A stretch of 64,000 nt of DNA from Pachyseris speciosa (Eukaryota > Cnidaria > Anthozoa > Scleractinia > Pachyseridae), in NCBI GenBank assembly GCA_016490735.1, contig JAEMWC010000251.1, positions 242,501-306,500 on the forward strand, read 5' to 3'. A program made the position numbers and the translations under genes. Within the stretch, counting starts at the first letter, position 1, and each line of letters starts with the position of its first letter. The notes under the pieces were generated by a model. It saw only the letters and a list, made by a program, of their open reading frames with translations, had not been told where the DNA came from and searched no databases. Positions 21,949 through 34,051 of the stretch are shown here, in pieces.

Positions 21949-23754
21949 GATTTAAGAATTGGGCATGCCAACTGTGGAATACAAAAACAAAGAAAGGAAC
22001 AAAGCTCTTGCATTATCCCAATGTACATTTGTAAAAATCACTGTATAACCTTGGTGGACAGTCATGTTTTCTTTGTAATGTAGAATATGTGAATGTATGC
22101 AAAAGTTGATTACAGTGGTGTTGGAAGAACGCAGAAAAGAATTTAATGGACAAGCATTTTTTTTTATTATTCCCCTGGTTATTCCTCCTGATCGCACCCC
22201 AAATATTATTATGAACTGTCCTGTTAGTATTATCAACACCTCAGTGAGAGAGACCAAAATTCTTACAACTGTACTGCTGTCACAGAAAGAAATCCACAAT
22301 TCCCATGTGGTATCTGCACTAGAAGTTCAATCATAAAGCAACTTTGTTAGCGAACTGCAGGTTATAACAAGATCTGGCACGAGTGAGAAAGACGTTTTCA
22401 CGGGGCAAACAGCTAAATTAACAGGTCGGAGTTTTATTGCATTTTGGCGAAGCTTGAAGAACCTCAGTAGAGTGGCATTTCTTACAAAAGGACGTCGCAT
22501 CAAATGGTTGCAGCAAAAAATGGAACTGATGCGGAATCCGGTTAACAGGGCCTAACATCAGTGAAAGTATTTTCCTTTCGAAAAAGTTTATTTGCAAAGC
22601 TTTATATACATTCTATTTATACTTTATACATGCTACTTCTCAGAATCTAAAATACAATCCCATGATGAATAATTTAAGTTTAATTGAACTAACGAATGTA
22701 GTCTTTTATTAAATATACTATTTTCTATTGTCGGAAAAAACAATTCTAAGATGCTATTCACATTTTAAGAAAAGAGTATCTAACTGACTTAAATTTTTTG
22801 AATTTATCCTTCCATCAATGACAAGTCGCTACGAATGTGTTTTGTACAATTTGGAGTTAACTGAAAGTGTTAGAAAAGTTCGTTTTCTGCCCTTTCGAAA
22901 CAACTGAAAAGCGCTACGGAAGCGATCGGTTTTGGCTGGAAACAGGTGACGGCTCGACGAACGCGAGAGATTTTAGCGGGAAAACACTGTCACGAGATCT
23001 TCACAAACAACATGGAATATGGCCCAATATAGTGTTTGTATAGAAAACGTCGTATGAACGCGTCACCAAAGTGTGTAGAGCCTCCGCTGCTTTATCACAG
23101 AGCAGCTTCACTTTGCGCATGCCTATTTTGTAGGCCATGGTTATCCATTCCCGGGTCGATGCTCTTGATGCTCAACTCTGTGATCTGGGACTCCGAAGGT
23201 GTTCGGCCTGAGGGATAAAACAACACAAATTTATCACGATATATCCTTACCATCGCAAGAAGAAGACGGACACAACCGGTTTCTTTTACTGAGAAGAATT
23301 TCCAACAGAGATTTAATTTGCAGTATCAGTTTTACTGAGTCGTTTTCCTTCTTCGAACGGGATCGAAGTTTCAATGTACGATAGGCCCTGTAAATCAATA
23401 CATTTCCAACAAACTCTATACACTACAATGTACTTAGAAATTTTTAACCATGTGAATTGTATTTGACTCTAGTTTCGGTAGCAATTAGCAATTTCTATAG
23501 AGCTACCGCAAATATTACTTGTTGATGACGTACGCTTTCCAAATCTGATTGGCTCGATAGGAACCAATCAGCGGGTAACATATCCGAGAGGAACTACGTC
23601 ATCAGCTTGGAATTTTTCGGTTCTAACTCGTAGGTCATTTCCAAACGAAAGCGCATCTTGCGGGCCGCCCACGTCAACTTTGTGGAAGCTGAGGGATTTG
23701 AAGAGAAAGGCAGATTGTTAGTGGTTAGCTTGTTAGTCTGTTTCCTTCTCAGAC
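21949..23754. other. Intergenic, no gene seen
   Basis: No supported gene was found. 23505-23620 has an inverted pair of CCAAT boxes and two TACGTCA/TGACGTA motifs in a small imperfect palindrome. Frames at 22097 and 23036 have neither domains nor splice support. Confidence 0.45.
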
Positions 23755-23755
23755 A

Positions 23756-24065
23756 TAGTGGAACAGAGAATTAACTCTGAAGTGTAAATTTAAGTGCTAC
23801 TTAAACCCATGAATAACCCACTGGGCGTTAGTCCTAGTAAAGGGAAACAGGGAACCACACGAGGCAAAGAAAAAATCTTTTGACCTCGGTGGGAATCGAA
23901 CCCACGACCTTCGGATTAGATCTACCGTTACTCTGCCGACTGAGCTACAAGGTCGTACAGAGAAAGTCGGGGACGATGTAGTAGCACTTTAATTTACACT
24001 TCAGAGTTAATTCTCTGTTCCACTATTTGTGTTCCTTGTGCTACGCGGCACAACATTCATATGTA
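23756..24065 (-). mobile_element. tRNA-like element inside inverted repeats, flanked by a 13 bp duplication
   Basis: A 73-nt tRNA-like sequence on the minus strand (23882-23954) has a fully paired 7 bp acceptor stem, a D arm, a GTGGG/CCCAC T arm and box B (GGTTCGATTCC). Its anticodon arm does not pair, so it is not a working tRNA. On either side are inverted repeats of about 46 bp (TAGTGGAACAGAGAATTAAC and its complement). The whole is bracketed by the direct repeat TCCTTCTCAGACA at 23743-23755 and 24066-24078, the kind of target duplication left by retroposition. Confidence 0.6.
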
Positions 24066-24709
24066 TCCTTCTCAGACAACCGTTGAGCTTGAGCTAAAAA
24101 AACAAACAAACAATCATAAAAATTACAGTTTGTGCGTTCTAGCCAAAGTGGTGATGTCTATTAAATGTTCCTCGATGGCATCTGTCGAAAAACATCATCT
24201 CGTCTTTGCAGAATCATTCTCGATCTGTTTTTCGTAGCCAGGGATGCCGCTTGGAACAATACGACGGAAAAATAATTAAAAACTGACAAAATAAAGACGT
24301 GCGAGTACCTCTACAATGTTGCTTTGTAAGGCTTTATAACTTATGAAGTCTCTGCATCGTAATAAGTTCTAGGCAAATGGAGTTCTGAATAAGGCTGTTG
24401 CGCCCTGAATTTTTCTGAAGTGTTATCTTTTTTAATTAAAACACGAGTGTTAAATATTACCTTGACAAGCGGAAAACGATATTGGAAGTAAAGAAGTCTA
24501 AAAAATAATGGTTCAGTTTTGCTTAAAATTATTTTACAAATTTAGCAAAACTATCAATTAGCATCTTTGGCTGAGGATGGCAAGGATTGAAATGGATTGC
24601 GACTTGGAAAAATTGGGCCAACTTTTTCAAGTTCTCCTCTCTTGCTGTGGAAAAATAGCCAAATCCAGATTATGGTTTGCTTTCCCTTTAAGAAAATAGC
24701 TTGATATCA

Positions 24710-25135
24710 CAGGGGCACCCAACAAGCCAAATCAACCAAAAGCTGTAGAAAGGCGTATTTAAGTACCTTTATGGCGTTTGGAGTCTGTTTAAAGTGATGT
24801 TTTCATAAGCTAGAAGAAGTTCATCTGTTCGGATTCCCTAGCTGAAATTTTAATTGCCCGAAAATGTTAGGGAACAAAGTCTTCCTATTAGAAAATGCAA
24901 GCTGAAATGAACCTTCCACGAACTTTCTAGGGAACTATGCTAGCTAACGTTTTTAAAAACAGCAAATATGACCTCTCCGAAAAAGACAGGGGCTATGATT
25001 TCCCAGTTGCGAATCTTTTAGGTCACGTTTTTGTTACGAAAATCCGAGTGCACTCTTTAATCGACGCCGAAAGCCCAGGGCGAATTACCCTCTACCGAAC
25101 AGATATCTACCGAAACTTGTCGTTGGGTGCCCCTG
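24710..25135. mobile_element. MITE with CAGGGGCACCCAAC termini, copy 2
   Basis: Inverted ends CAGGGGCACCCAAC and GTTGGGTGCCCCTG enclose 426 bp. A related copy lies inverted at 16811-17181 and a terminal scrap at 29811-29848. The 73-codon frame inside is not coding. Confidence 0.75.
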
Positions 25136-25210
25136 ATATCTTTCTTTTGATGTTCTAGGCATATGTTGGGTTTGAGAATTGGTACTCGAGGGTACGTGGT
25201 TTTAATATAT

Positions 25211-25494
25211 AGAGCGGTTTTCAATCGAGTGTCGTGAAACCAAAACCAAAGCAATTACTCTCACAAATCACAACAGAAGTAAGCAGTGCAATGAGCCAAT
25301 CAGAATACGAAGCAATTACATGCAGCCGGCGCAAAGCGCGGGAAAATACGCGCGTGCAAGTTACGATTGGTTTTGGTTTTGCTGCTCATTGGTTAAGAAA
25401 ATGACGCGACTTTTGCTGGCCAATCACAGAGCGAAGCAATGCAAAACCAAAGCAAAACGTGAATTACTTTCGACACTCAATTGAAAACCGCTCT
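25211..25494. mobile_element. CCAAT-rich MITE with AGAGCGGTTTTC termini, complete copy
   Basis: Ends AGAGCGGTTTTCAATCGAGT and ACTCAATTGAAAACCGCTCT are inverted, 284 bp apart, flanked by TA/AT-rich sequence. The interior has several CCAAT/ATTGG boxes (CCAATCAGAAT, CTCATTGGTTAAG, CCAATCACAGAGCG). Other copies lie at 27463-27895, 40707-41031 and 42279-42535, with scraps at 8110, 34300 and 63963. Confidence 0.75.
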
Positions 25495-25799
25495 ATAACC
25501 TTCAAAACATAAAAGTCACCGTGACATAGCCCCTTTCAGGAATTGCGAATGTTGGGAACACGTAAGTCGGAAGTTGGAAACAGACTGATTTATTAGCAAA
25601 CTGAGTTACACAAGATTCGCATTAGTAACAGTATTATCATTAGGAAAATTAGCGTTAGTTCTTGTACATTGTTTGAGCAGACTTTTGAAAAGGCGGTGGT
25701 TATACCCTTCGCGAAATTCTTGCTTGCCGCTAAAGCTCTTTAGTAATCCTGACAACACTGGAAACCTCGCAATCTCTTTCGGAAGCAAGTCGTCTCAAC

Positions 25800-25853
25800 C
25801 CCCACAACCCACCCCCACCCCTCCCCCTTCCCCTTCCCCCTCCCCCTCCGTCC
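25800..25853. repeat. C-rich low-complexity tract
   Basis: CCCCAC and CCCCTT units run for about 50 bases, just downstream of the glutamate-receptor-like gene. Confidence 0.8.
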
Positions 25854-25969
25854 TGGAATCGTCCCGGCTATCATACCTAGCATTCACACTCAGTTTTATA
25901 CCGTAGCCCTTGTATTCGTGGCTATTGGTACCCTGAAAGGCACTAAGGGTAGCTAGATGGTATAGAGAC

Positions 25970-28900
25970 CTACACCACGCTAACATAAGAACTCGTGTTG
26001 TGTACCACTGCTGTGCTTTGGCCCGAAGGGCCATCAAGGCTCTCTGAGCGGTCCTCCCTACCTTTAGTGTGATCAGTGTCCTGAGAGCGCCAGTCGTTTA
26101 GGGACCTACTACGAAGGTTCCTCATGGGTCTAAATACCAGGATATAGACCTTAGGTCCAAAAATACACAACAGAAGAGTCGTAGCGTTTAGAGTTGTGTT
26201 AATACTGATAGTTATTGTGGCGTAGTCTTTGTTAACGCCAAACTGCACGGGGAGAAAAGCTACCCAGATAATGCAAGTCGTGTACATCGCAAAACCGATG
26301 TATCTCGCTTCGTTAAAGTTTTCTGGTGTTTTACGTGTTCTAAAGGCGTAAAATGTACAAAGACAGATTATCACTGCGTTGTATGTTAACGCGAAGACTA
26401 AGTCGTAAGTCTGAATGTTGCATATTAGCAAGACATCATTGTTCGTTGGATATGCAAAGATTGTTTTAGGCGGCCATGTTGCCAGGCCAATTCCAGCAAC
26501 GATAGCGTCGATGCTGATAAAGGCTGCCAGTATTGCGATTTGTGATGCTGGTTTGATAAGAATCGGTGGCTTGATAGACCGATTACTCTTATTGAAGATT
26601 CTCGCGATTCGATTGGTTCTTATTAGAATTGCAGCGTAGCACAAACAGAAGGAGAATCCCAGACCAAACCGCTGGATTCCGCAAATTGCATCCGAAGGCT
26701 CAGCCAGTAGGAAGAATGAAAATACGTAACACGACAATAATCCGAACAGGAGTGCGCATGTCAGCTCTCTTCCAGAGGCCTTAACCAGGGGAGTGTCACT
26801 GTTGACGAAGAATAAAATACCAACGAATATTGTGCACAGGATACCCAGGCCGGCGAATACCATAACCATGACGAGCCAGCTTTTGGCGATGTGGCGGCGA
26901 GGCAGAGGTTCGCAGCCATTCTTCTTGGTGTTCGGTCTTTCACCTTGTTTACAAGGTTTGCAAGATGTTTCATCTGCGGATTTAAAACAGAAAGAACACG
27001 TGAGACTTTTTTCAAACGAAGTCACAGAATTGACTCAAAGGTTTGGTGGCCATTAGTTAAACCCGCAATTCCGCGGTTGATCTTATGTAAGGTTTCAATC
27101 GCATAGCCTGTCAAAAGTGCCTCCTAATTATAAGTAAAATTCAACGTGGCTTGCAATCCCACCGTTTCGTAATTTCTACATTCTTCAGTCGCTTATTTTT
27201 TACGTCGTTACGGTACCGAACTGCTTCCCTTAACGTACAAAGAACGACTGCGCTCCGTCAACATTTTTTATGATGAAGCAAGCCGTTCCTAGACGTCTGT
27301 TTTTATTTATTCACTCAAAACGTATGAAGGAATAAGGCGAAAATAGAAAGATTTGAGACTTCATTGAAGTGATTATTATTAATAGAAATTTAAGTTTTCA
27401 CCGCTTGAAAACTCATTACCAGATGATTCAAGCTTGTTCATCTTGGGACTCAATAAAGTTATAGAGCAGTATTCAGTTGAGTGTGTGTCCAATGAGCCAA
27501 ACAGAGTCCGAATTAAGTGCGCAGTGTAGCCGGCGCGAAACGAGGAAAATTGCTTGCGAGTAAGTCACGACCTGTTTGGTTTCGCTTCTCATTATTTGAA
27601 AAAGTGGCGCCAAATCAAATAAACGTGAATTACTTACGACAATCAATTTAGAGTGGTTTTCTCGTTTGCTTTGCTTTTGCTTTACTTAGCTCTGTGATTG
27701 GTTGGCAAAACTCGCGCCACTTTCTCAACCAATAAGAAGCAAAATCAAAACCAATCGTGACTTGCCCGCGCGCATTTTCCCGCGCTAGGCGCCGGTTACA
27801 TAGTGTAATTGTTTCTTATTCTGATTGGTTCGTTGAGCTGTTCGCGTCTGTTCTGATTGGTTTTACGACACTCAATTGAATATCGCTCTAAAACCGTTCT
27901 AAAGCAAATTACCTTTTACATAGTAATATTCGGGACATTCCTTGCAAGTCCAGCAACACGATCCCTCAAAATCAAACATTTTGTAATAACCGGCGAGGCA
28001 CGGAGCTCCACACCGCGACAATAGCGTCGTCCCATTCATGCCACCACCATACAGTTTCGTTGCATTGTAGAGCCTGTCATCCCAAGACGCTACCTTTTTG
28101 TATTTACCGCCCTCCAGGCGATAAATGTCGTATCTCCCCGGACCGTTTCCGTTACGATCGAAAGTTACAGATCCAGTCATTCCAGTGAAACTCACGTTGA
28201 AGAGTACATCTTTTAATGTTCTGCCGTCTAATTTCTTCACCATGTTAGGGCATAGTCCTTGTTGGGCGGGGCAGTGAAGTTTGTACATCGCGTTCAGACC
28301 ATGCGCAAAAGCATACACGGCGTCGATGACAAACGGGACTTTATCATCAATGCGCATGTTCACGTTTCTGAGTGATAAATCCTCTGGACATGTTCTTTGG
28401 TTTGGCTTCAAACTACAATTGAACTGTTTTTCCCAGAACTCCTCAAACCACGGATTGACCTGGCTGTGGTTTCCAGGTTGAAGAGAAATGAAGTAATCTG
28501 TAAATGACGAAACGTGCGCTTCCGTGAGGCTCACTGTGATGGCGCCTTCCGCGAATTCCTCGAGGCCTTCAATCGTTTTCTTCCGCGTTCCCCAGTAATC
28601 GCTTGCCACCCATATGAACTTCCCAGCCGTGTTCCTGTGCTGAGCTTCTTTTAAAATCCTTCTTGCGTCGATATCTTCACAGAAGAGTACAATTCCTCGG
28701 ACTTCCGGGTGTTTAAAAAATTCACTGAACATGTTCTTTATTTGCTCGTGGCCGCTGGCACCAGCTTCAATCTTGAATGACCTCGCGATGCAGACGTTCG
28801 CCGCTTTTGCCCCCACGGTAAACTCCCTGATGCCCGGTTCACCGTAAATCCCTTCTGAACTCACAGTAAATACGGACGCCCACTGGAGCGCGCGCACAAC

Positions 28901-29614
28901 ATCAACCATGGCGCGAGCCTGGTAGTTATCGGGCGGCACCGTTCGCACAAAGAAGTCGTACTTTGCTTTGTCGCTGAGGTCGGGTGTTGTTGAAGCGTAG
29001 CTAATTTGCGGCACTTCGAACAACCGCAAAAGGTTCGCAACTGGAACAGAGACACCACTTGCCGCAGCGCCTACAACTCCCACCAATACTCGATCCCGCT
29101 TCTGTCGTGATGAAGAAGAATCCTTACTTGTGCAGCTCACGAGATTGGTCTTTGCGCGTGACTCCATGACAAACTCCAGGGATTCCTCGAGAGCTCTAGT
29201 GTACCAGCCACACGTATCATACGCCAACAGTCCAAGAGTGATGTTAGGTAACAAGTCAGGATCCTTGTTTATCTGATTGACTGCAAAGATCATTGCTTCC
29301 AGCCGGTGGATCCCTCGCTCAACGTTCAAACTTCCACAAGTTGGGGTGGTTTTTGTGGTGTCCTTGCCGTGGACGGGAAATAGCCCGCCTAGCACGATAT
29401 CCGCTGCTTCTACATCACTTGGGAAGCGAGCATTGGTGAACCCCTTATCGCCAGATCCTTCACGCGTTGAATTGCTAGTGTAGGGCGCAACAGCAAGTAT
29501 TTGCCCAAAGTGGAGGGTTGATAAGGAAGATATGAACAGAACAAAGTTAACACAGGCTTTCAGGACGTTCACTTGGTGCAGTCGCGATGGACGCCTGTTA
29601 AAGTTCAAGAGCAT
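25970..29614 (-). CDS. Class C GPCR, metabotropic-glutamate-receptor-like
   Basis: Coding exons on minus are 29614-27913 and 26973-25970; the donor and acceptor agree in phase 1, giving about 901 residues. An acceptor at 29714-29715 implies a 5' UTR exon. The frame is open to an earlier Met at 29743, but 29614 precedes a plausible signal peptide (VLKACVNFVLFISSL). A Venus-flytrap domain covers about residues 70-490. Segments such as GIHRLEAM, DPDLLPNITLG, PQISYASTTPDLSD, VPPDNYQARAM, EGIYGEPG and ASDYWG parallel mGluRs. The glutamate-contacting Ser, Thr, Asp and Tyr positions appear kept, so glutamate or a similar amino acid is the likely ligand. A Cys-rich linker (CGAPCLAGYYK, CKECPEYYY, then DETSCKPCKQG across the junction) precedes seven helices (about 598-850). 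The tail ends SVV, a possible PDZ ligand. Confidence 0.92.
27463..27895. mobile_element. Two CCAAT-rich MITE copies in the receptor intron
   Basis: 27463-27655 and 27656-27895 are two decayed copies of the AGAGCGGTTTTC family, the second inverted and ending TGAATATCGCTCT. They fill much of the single coding intron, which is 939 bp long. Confidence 0.55.
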
Positions 29615-29737
29615 GACCGTAATATGCCTGGGAAGTTTTATTAGCGAGGTGGAAGCTGTTTTTGTCGTAGAATATGCAAACACCGCTGTATTTGGAGCCG
29701 AAGAGCAAAACACCTGAAATTCAGTAAACAGTACATT

Positions 29738-29860
29738 ATGCACATGTCATCGGCTTCCCCGTGGGGTCGACCCCCGGGCTAACCAGGGGGATTATAAGAT
29801 CAGTCAAGCAAACAGATATCTACCGAAACTTGTTGTTGGGTGCCCCTGTGATATAATTAT
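29738..29860. repeat. Dispersed repeat scrap joined to a MITE end
   Basis: 29738-29806 matches 2830-2905. 29811-29848 is the right end of the GGGGCACCCAAC MITE (GATATCTACCGAAACTTG...GGGTGCCCCTG). Confidence 0.6.
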
Positions 29861-31230
29861 GATCCGCTTAAAAATCACAACCTAAGAAATTAAAGAACCG
29901 TGACCCTCAGAACAGTGTAGGCCATTAGCAAATCAGTCTCTTCAACGACAACACTGCTGTGAGTTGAAAAGGAAATCGATTTAAAGTTCACACTCACATT
30001 TTTTTGACGAAAGTGAAGTCCCCGTAAGATTTCCACTTGATTCAACGGAGTTCAATGGGTCTTCAGAAATTTTAAATTACCACTGATAATTGCAGGTGAC
30101 ATCTATTTCTGCTCCTGTTCAATGTTTGTGTTTGTAAGGCTGTTTGCAAATGTAATCCACCAATCTGCATTGAAACAATAGAGGAAAATTATTACTTTCG
30201 ATAACGCAACGCCGTTATGAAAATGGCTGCGTGCAGAGTTGGCAGGTAAGTAAGGACGAAGTGGACATTACCCGTACAAACTTGTCGTGAAACTAATCTG
30301 CCGGTAGCGAGGGCGCTTTCTGTGACAACAAGCCTTATTTACCTAGGATCGAATGATTTTATTTCTATTAACCTGATGTGGTCCAAAGATCAGGGACAGA
30401 AAGAAAACAATCAACGGCCATTTCCGCCAAGAGGTGGAATATATAATGACTAACTGACAGGGTAACTTGACCAAGAGAGAACTACTGTTTCCGCGATTAC
30501 ACAATGTTGTTTAAAATATGAGGGTGGACAGACAACCAGGTTTAATTTGGGCGACCGTTTCAAATCAACAATTAGGTAGCATGATTTTTTTTATGTCATG
30601 TTAATGTTCCAGTAGTTTTACTGATAGGGTGATGGTAGTAATGGCACGATATCATGGCTGTTTTTTTCCCCGAAAAATTTACTTCGTGCACTTAAAAATT
30701 CTTCTTAAATCACACTAAGCGAAAACTTGCAGATTTTTAAAGCGTCACGAAAGCCTTGCAGTATACTCGGGTTTCCAGTGTTCAAGTTGTTCCGGTCCAT
30801 CACTAAAATGCATTGAAAAACAACTTTGTTCATTACTCCACTTTCGCCCAGTAAATTGAACGTCTTACGTTTCCGCCGAAAAATATTTGCTTAACTTGTC
30901 GTGCGAAATAAATGATACCATTGGTAGAATACAGCAAATCGTATAAACAGGTTCGAGTGTACACGTTTGTTTCCATGACTGCACTGTCAGTTTGATTGAG
31001 GTCAATAGACAAGACTAAACTCGTCTTCTAGGTCGAATAAAGAAATAAAAAATGTTATCTTTTCCTCTGAACAGGTGAAGTCCTTTGCATGGGACTCTCT
31101 TTCACATAAGAACACAGGCTTTATTAACGCAGGCCCATTCAACTGAGCAACAAAAATATTTTCTAAAGCATTGGCTGGTACAGGGACAGTATGAGCAGAA
31201 GAGTTCTGACTGACTGCCTCACTTCCTCAC
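29861..31230. other. Intergenic, no gene seen
   Basis: No frame, splice pattern or repeat that I can name was seen. The base composition is ordinary for the window. Confidence 0.4.
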
Positions 31231-31650
31231 ATGAACCACACAAACCGTGTGACCGTTTGTATCTTTTAAAGACGTCTTATGGGAAAATCGAAAAGGCTTA
31301 TAATATCGTAATGTTCTGCGATGAATATTTGCATATAGGATCAAAATAAACGTATATTTACCTGAAATGTTGTGCATTATCGTTCTTGTAACTGAAAATG
31401 GCGAATTTTAGCTATTTGATGGCTTTTGGGATGCACCTTTACTGGTCTCTCTACTATACGCTCAGGTAAACGTCCATCACAAAACCGTCAAATCACTAAA
31501 ATCCGCCATAATTAGTTGCAAGAACGACAATGCACAAAATGTTAGGTATATTTAAGTTTACGTCGATCCTACATGTAAATATTCATCGCAGAACATTTAC
31601 GATAATATGAACCCTTTTGCAAACGCGGTCATACAGATTGTGTGGGTGTC
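31231..31650. repeat. Large imperfect inverted repeat
   Basis: The left arm at about 31231-31435 is an inverted copy of the right arm at about 31450-31650. For example, GTTCTGCGATGAATATTTGC on the left matches the complement of ATGTAAATATTCATCGCAGA on the right. It is probably a decayed foldback transposon. Confidence 0.65.
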
Positions 31651-33767
31651 CTGTGATCTCTTCAGACAACAACATTGACCTATCGGTGGGTGGTTAAAAT
31701 ATTCGGCAGCTAAGGAAAGGTTTGTTACAGCTTACGTCAAGATCTACTATAGGACTCTTACTTACGTACAGGTTGGTTTACTAGATTATAAAGTACTGCA
31801 CAAAATTCACTTAATTCAGTGGATCAGTGAGCGTAAATGAAGCGAGCTTTGGGTAAATAATTCAAAGCAAAACGCCGATGATACAAATTGCATTTTCAGT
31901 CAGAGAGTCTTATGTATTAGTGCCTACAGAACGTTTTCACTATTTTTTCGGTTTCCGGGGCTGAACTGAACAGTTGTGTGGCAATTGTCTCTTTAAGGAA
32001 GTCGACAGATTTGTGTGTTGGTGCGACCAACGTTTCAATCCGCGAGGTTAAGGCATACTGCTTCAGCAACAATTCTATGAATTGAAGGAATTAGCTGGGT
32101 TTCCAGCAACACAGGAAGTCGGTATTTTAATTTCAGGATCGAATCGTTTGTACGTCCTATCGGCCATAAATTCGTAAACTACTGGTGGGCCGGATAATTC
32201 TAGGGGCTAGTTTCTAAAGAAACCGTGGAGTGCTGCATCGGTGGGAATGTGTTACAATGGATTTTGGTTTGATAAGGTAAAATGGTAGCCTACGTGTACA
32301 CGTAGGCTAATAAAATGGCCACCGTTGAGAGATCCCTATGCTGACGTTTCGAGAGTTAGCATTTCGTCAAAGGAAATCGAGGAATTGTGGGTTGTGTGTG
32401 GCTTATGTAGTGGGTAATTTTAGGCCTGGCGGACCTGTACTACCTGGGTTAATTTTGAACAGAATCTATAAGCTTCCTTGGTAGTTTATCCGGGTTAACG
32501 CTGATCGTGCTTCCAACAAGTTAGTCCACGAATAAAATACTTCAAAATTCATTTTCTAATGAATATTAAAACCTCTCGACTGTAGGAAAACTTGTTTTAG
32601 ATTGCTTGTCCGATTATAAGTTGTTTTGCCCCCGTTTTACCCCGAGGCACCCGTTAACCCTGAGGCAAAACCTCAAAAAACGTGCGACAGATTATTGACG
32701 GCAGGCAAGAGCGAAGTGAACTTAAATTTAGGGATTTTTTAGTCGTACAATAATAAATGAAACAGCGTACAATGTTACACCATTGCTTCACCTTTGAGTC
32801 CGCCTATGTTTACATTTTGGTAATTTACTCTGCCACTAAACACGACGAGTTAAAGTCGATCAAACACCTTGGTTTAATCCACTGATCTCCTCACACTGAA
32901 AAACAACACAACTATGATATCGTAACACAGAGAAATCAAAACTTACCAATATTCTTTTCTTAGCCTTTTGAGAAGTTTGAATTGCTTCGCTTGTTAGAAC
33001 GAACGAAAGACTGGCTCACACCAAGAAGGAAATAAAAGACACTCTATTTGCGTGCCGATTTTGTTATGATTATTTTTCAGATTCAATTAGGGGTTTGAGG
33101 TCGCTGCTGCGGTTGTGATATCAGACTTGTCGTCAATAGCACGACACTTCAAGACTTAAAATAGACTTGTTTTTCATGTGCCGTCAGTTAGGAAGTGACA
33201 TCTGAACTCCACAAATGTCGTAAACAGAATTAAACAATGCACGGGCAACGTGGAGGAAGTCGCACAGAAGACTCTGGAATTTGTTTTGAGATACAAATTT
33301 CCCTACCTATTTTAGCTATTTTATTCTGACAGTCTTTGCTTCAGCAACCAAGTAATTAATTTTATTTGAGCGACCGACGTTTTTTGGTCGTCGACGCACT
33401 TCCTCGAGATTTAAGAATTTCAGTCATTTTGGAATTAAGGCCGGTCAGAAATGACAAAAATGAAATACTTTCTAATTACTCTTGATCCCGTTCAAATTTC
33501 GACGACACTTTACACGCGTTGCGGACTAAACGGCTTGGATACAGGCATTCAGGGTCCACTTAATTTAGAATGCGCATCTGTTTTTAAAACACGAGTAAGT
33601 TTGGAGTAACTTATAAGACAAAACTAAAGAAATAGTTGCAATTTTTGTTCAAACGACCACCCATATAAAACTAAATCAAAACGAAAACGAATCTCGTGAC
33701 TTTGACAGCGGTGCTCCCACATTTTTTGTTTGTTTGTTTTTTCACGGCAGCACAAGCCACGAGTTAT
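31651..33767. other. Intergenic, with a Penelope-like scrap at 32339-32375
   Basis: On the minus strand 32339-32375 holds TTGACGA...GAAACGTCAGC, a decayed relative of the hammerhead-like motif at 21106. The nearby CGTGGAGTGCTGCATCGGTG resembles the complement of sequence at about 21220. No gene is supported. Confidence 0.4.
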
Positions 33768-34051
33768 GCACCTATCAATGGTTTGCCCCAGGATGGGGGG
33801 GCGGGCAACCCCAGGGGAATTTGAAATTTTCAGGTCTTGAAATGTCAATTTCCCTACCCCTGGGTCTCCAATGAGAGTCAAATTCCCACCCCCTCCAGGC
33901 CCTCTCCACTTTCCAAGATGGCGACAGAGTCAAATTTCCCACCCAGGGGATCGCTGTGGACGTCAAAATCCCTACCCAGGTAGAGCCTCACAAAGTCAAA
34001 TTCCCGTGGGTTGCCCGCCCCCCCCATCCTGGGCAAACCATTGATAGGTGC
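33768..34051. mobile_element. MITE with 57 bp terminal inverted repeats
   Basis: Ends GCACCTATCAATGGTTTGCC and GGCAAACCATTGATAGGTGC match as inverted repeats over about 55 bp, with runs of G and C. The interior repeats GTCAAATTCCC motifs and contains a YY1-like CAAGATGGCG. Short minus-strand frames here are shadows of the repeat. Confidence 0.75.

Noticed and set aside
23882..23954. A possible functional tRNA gene on the minus strand.
   Set aside because: Acceptor, D and T arms pair, but the anticodon stem does not and no normal anticodon loop can be placed; the sequence is part of a repeated-looking element.
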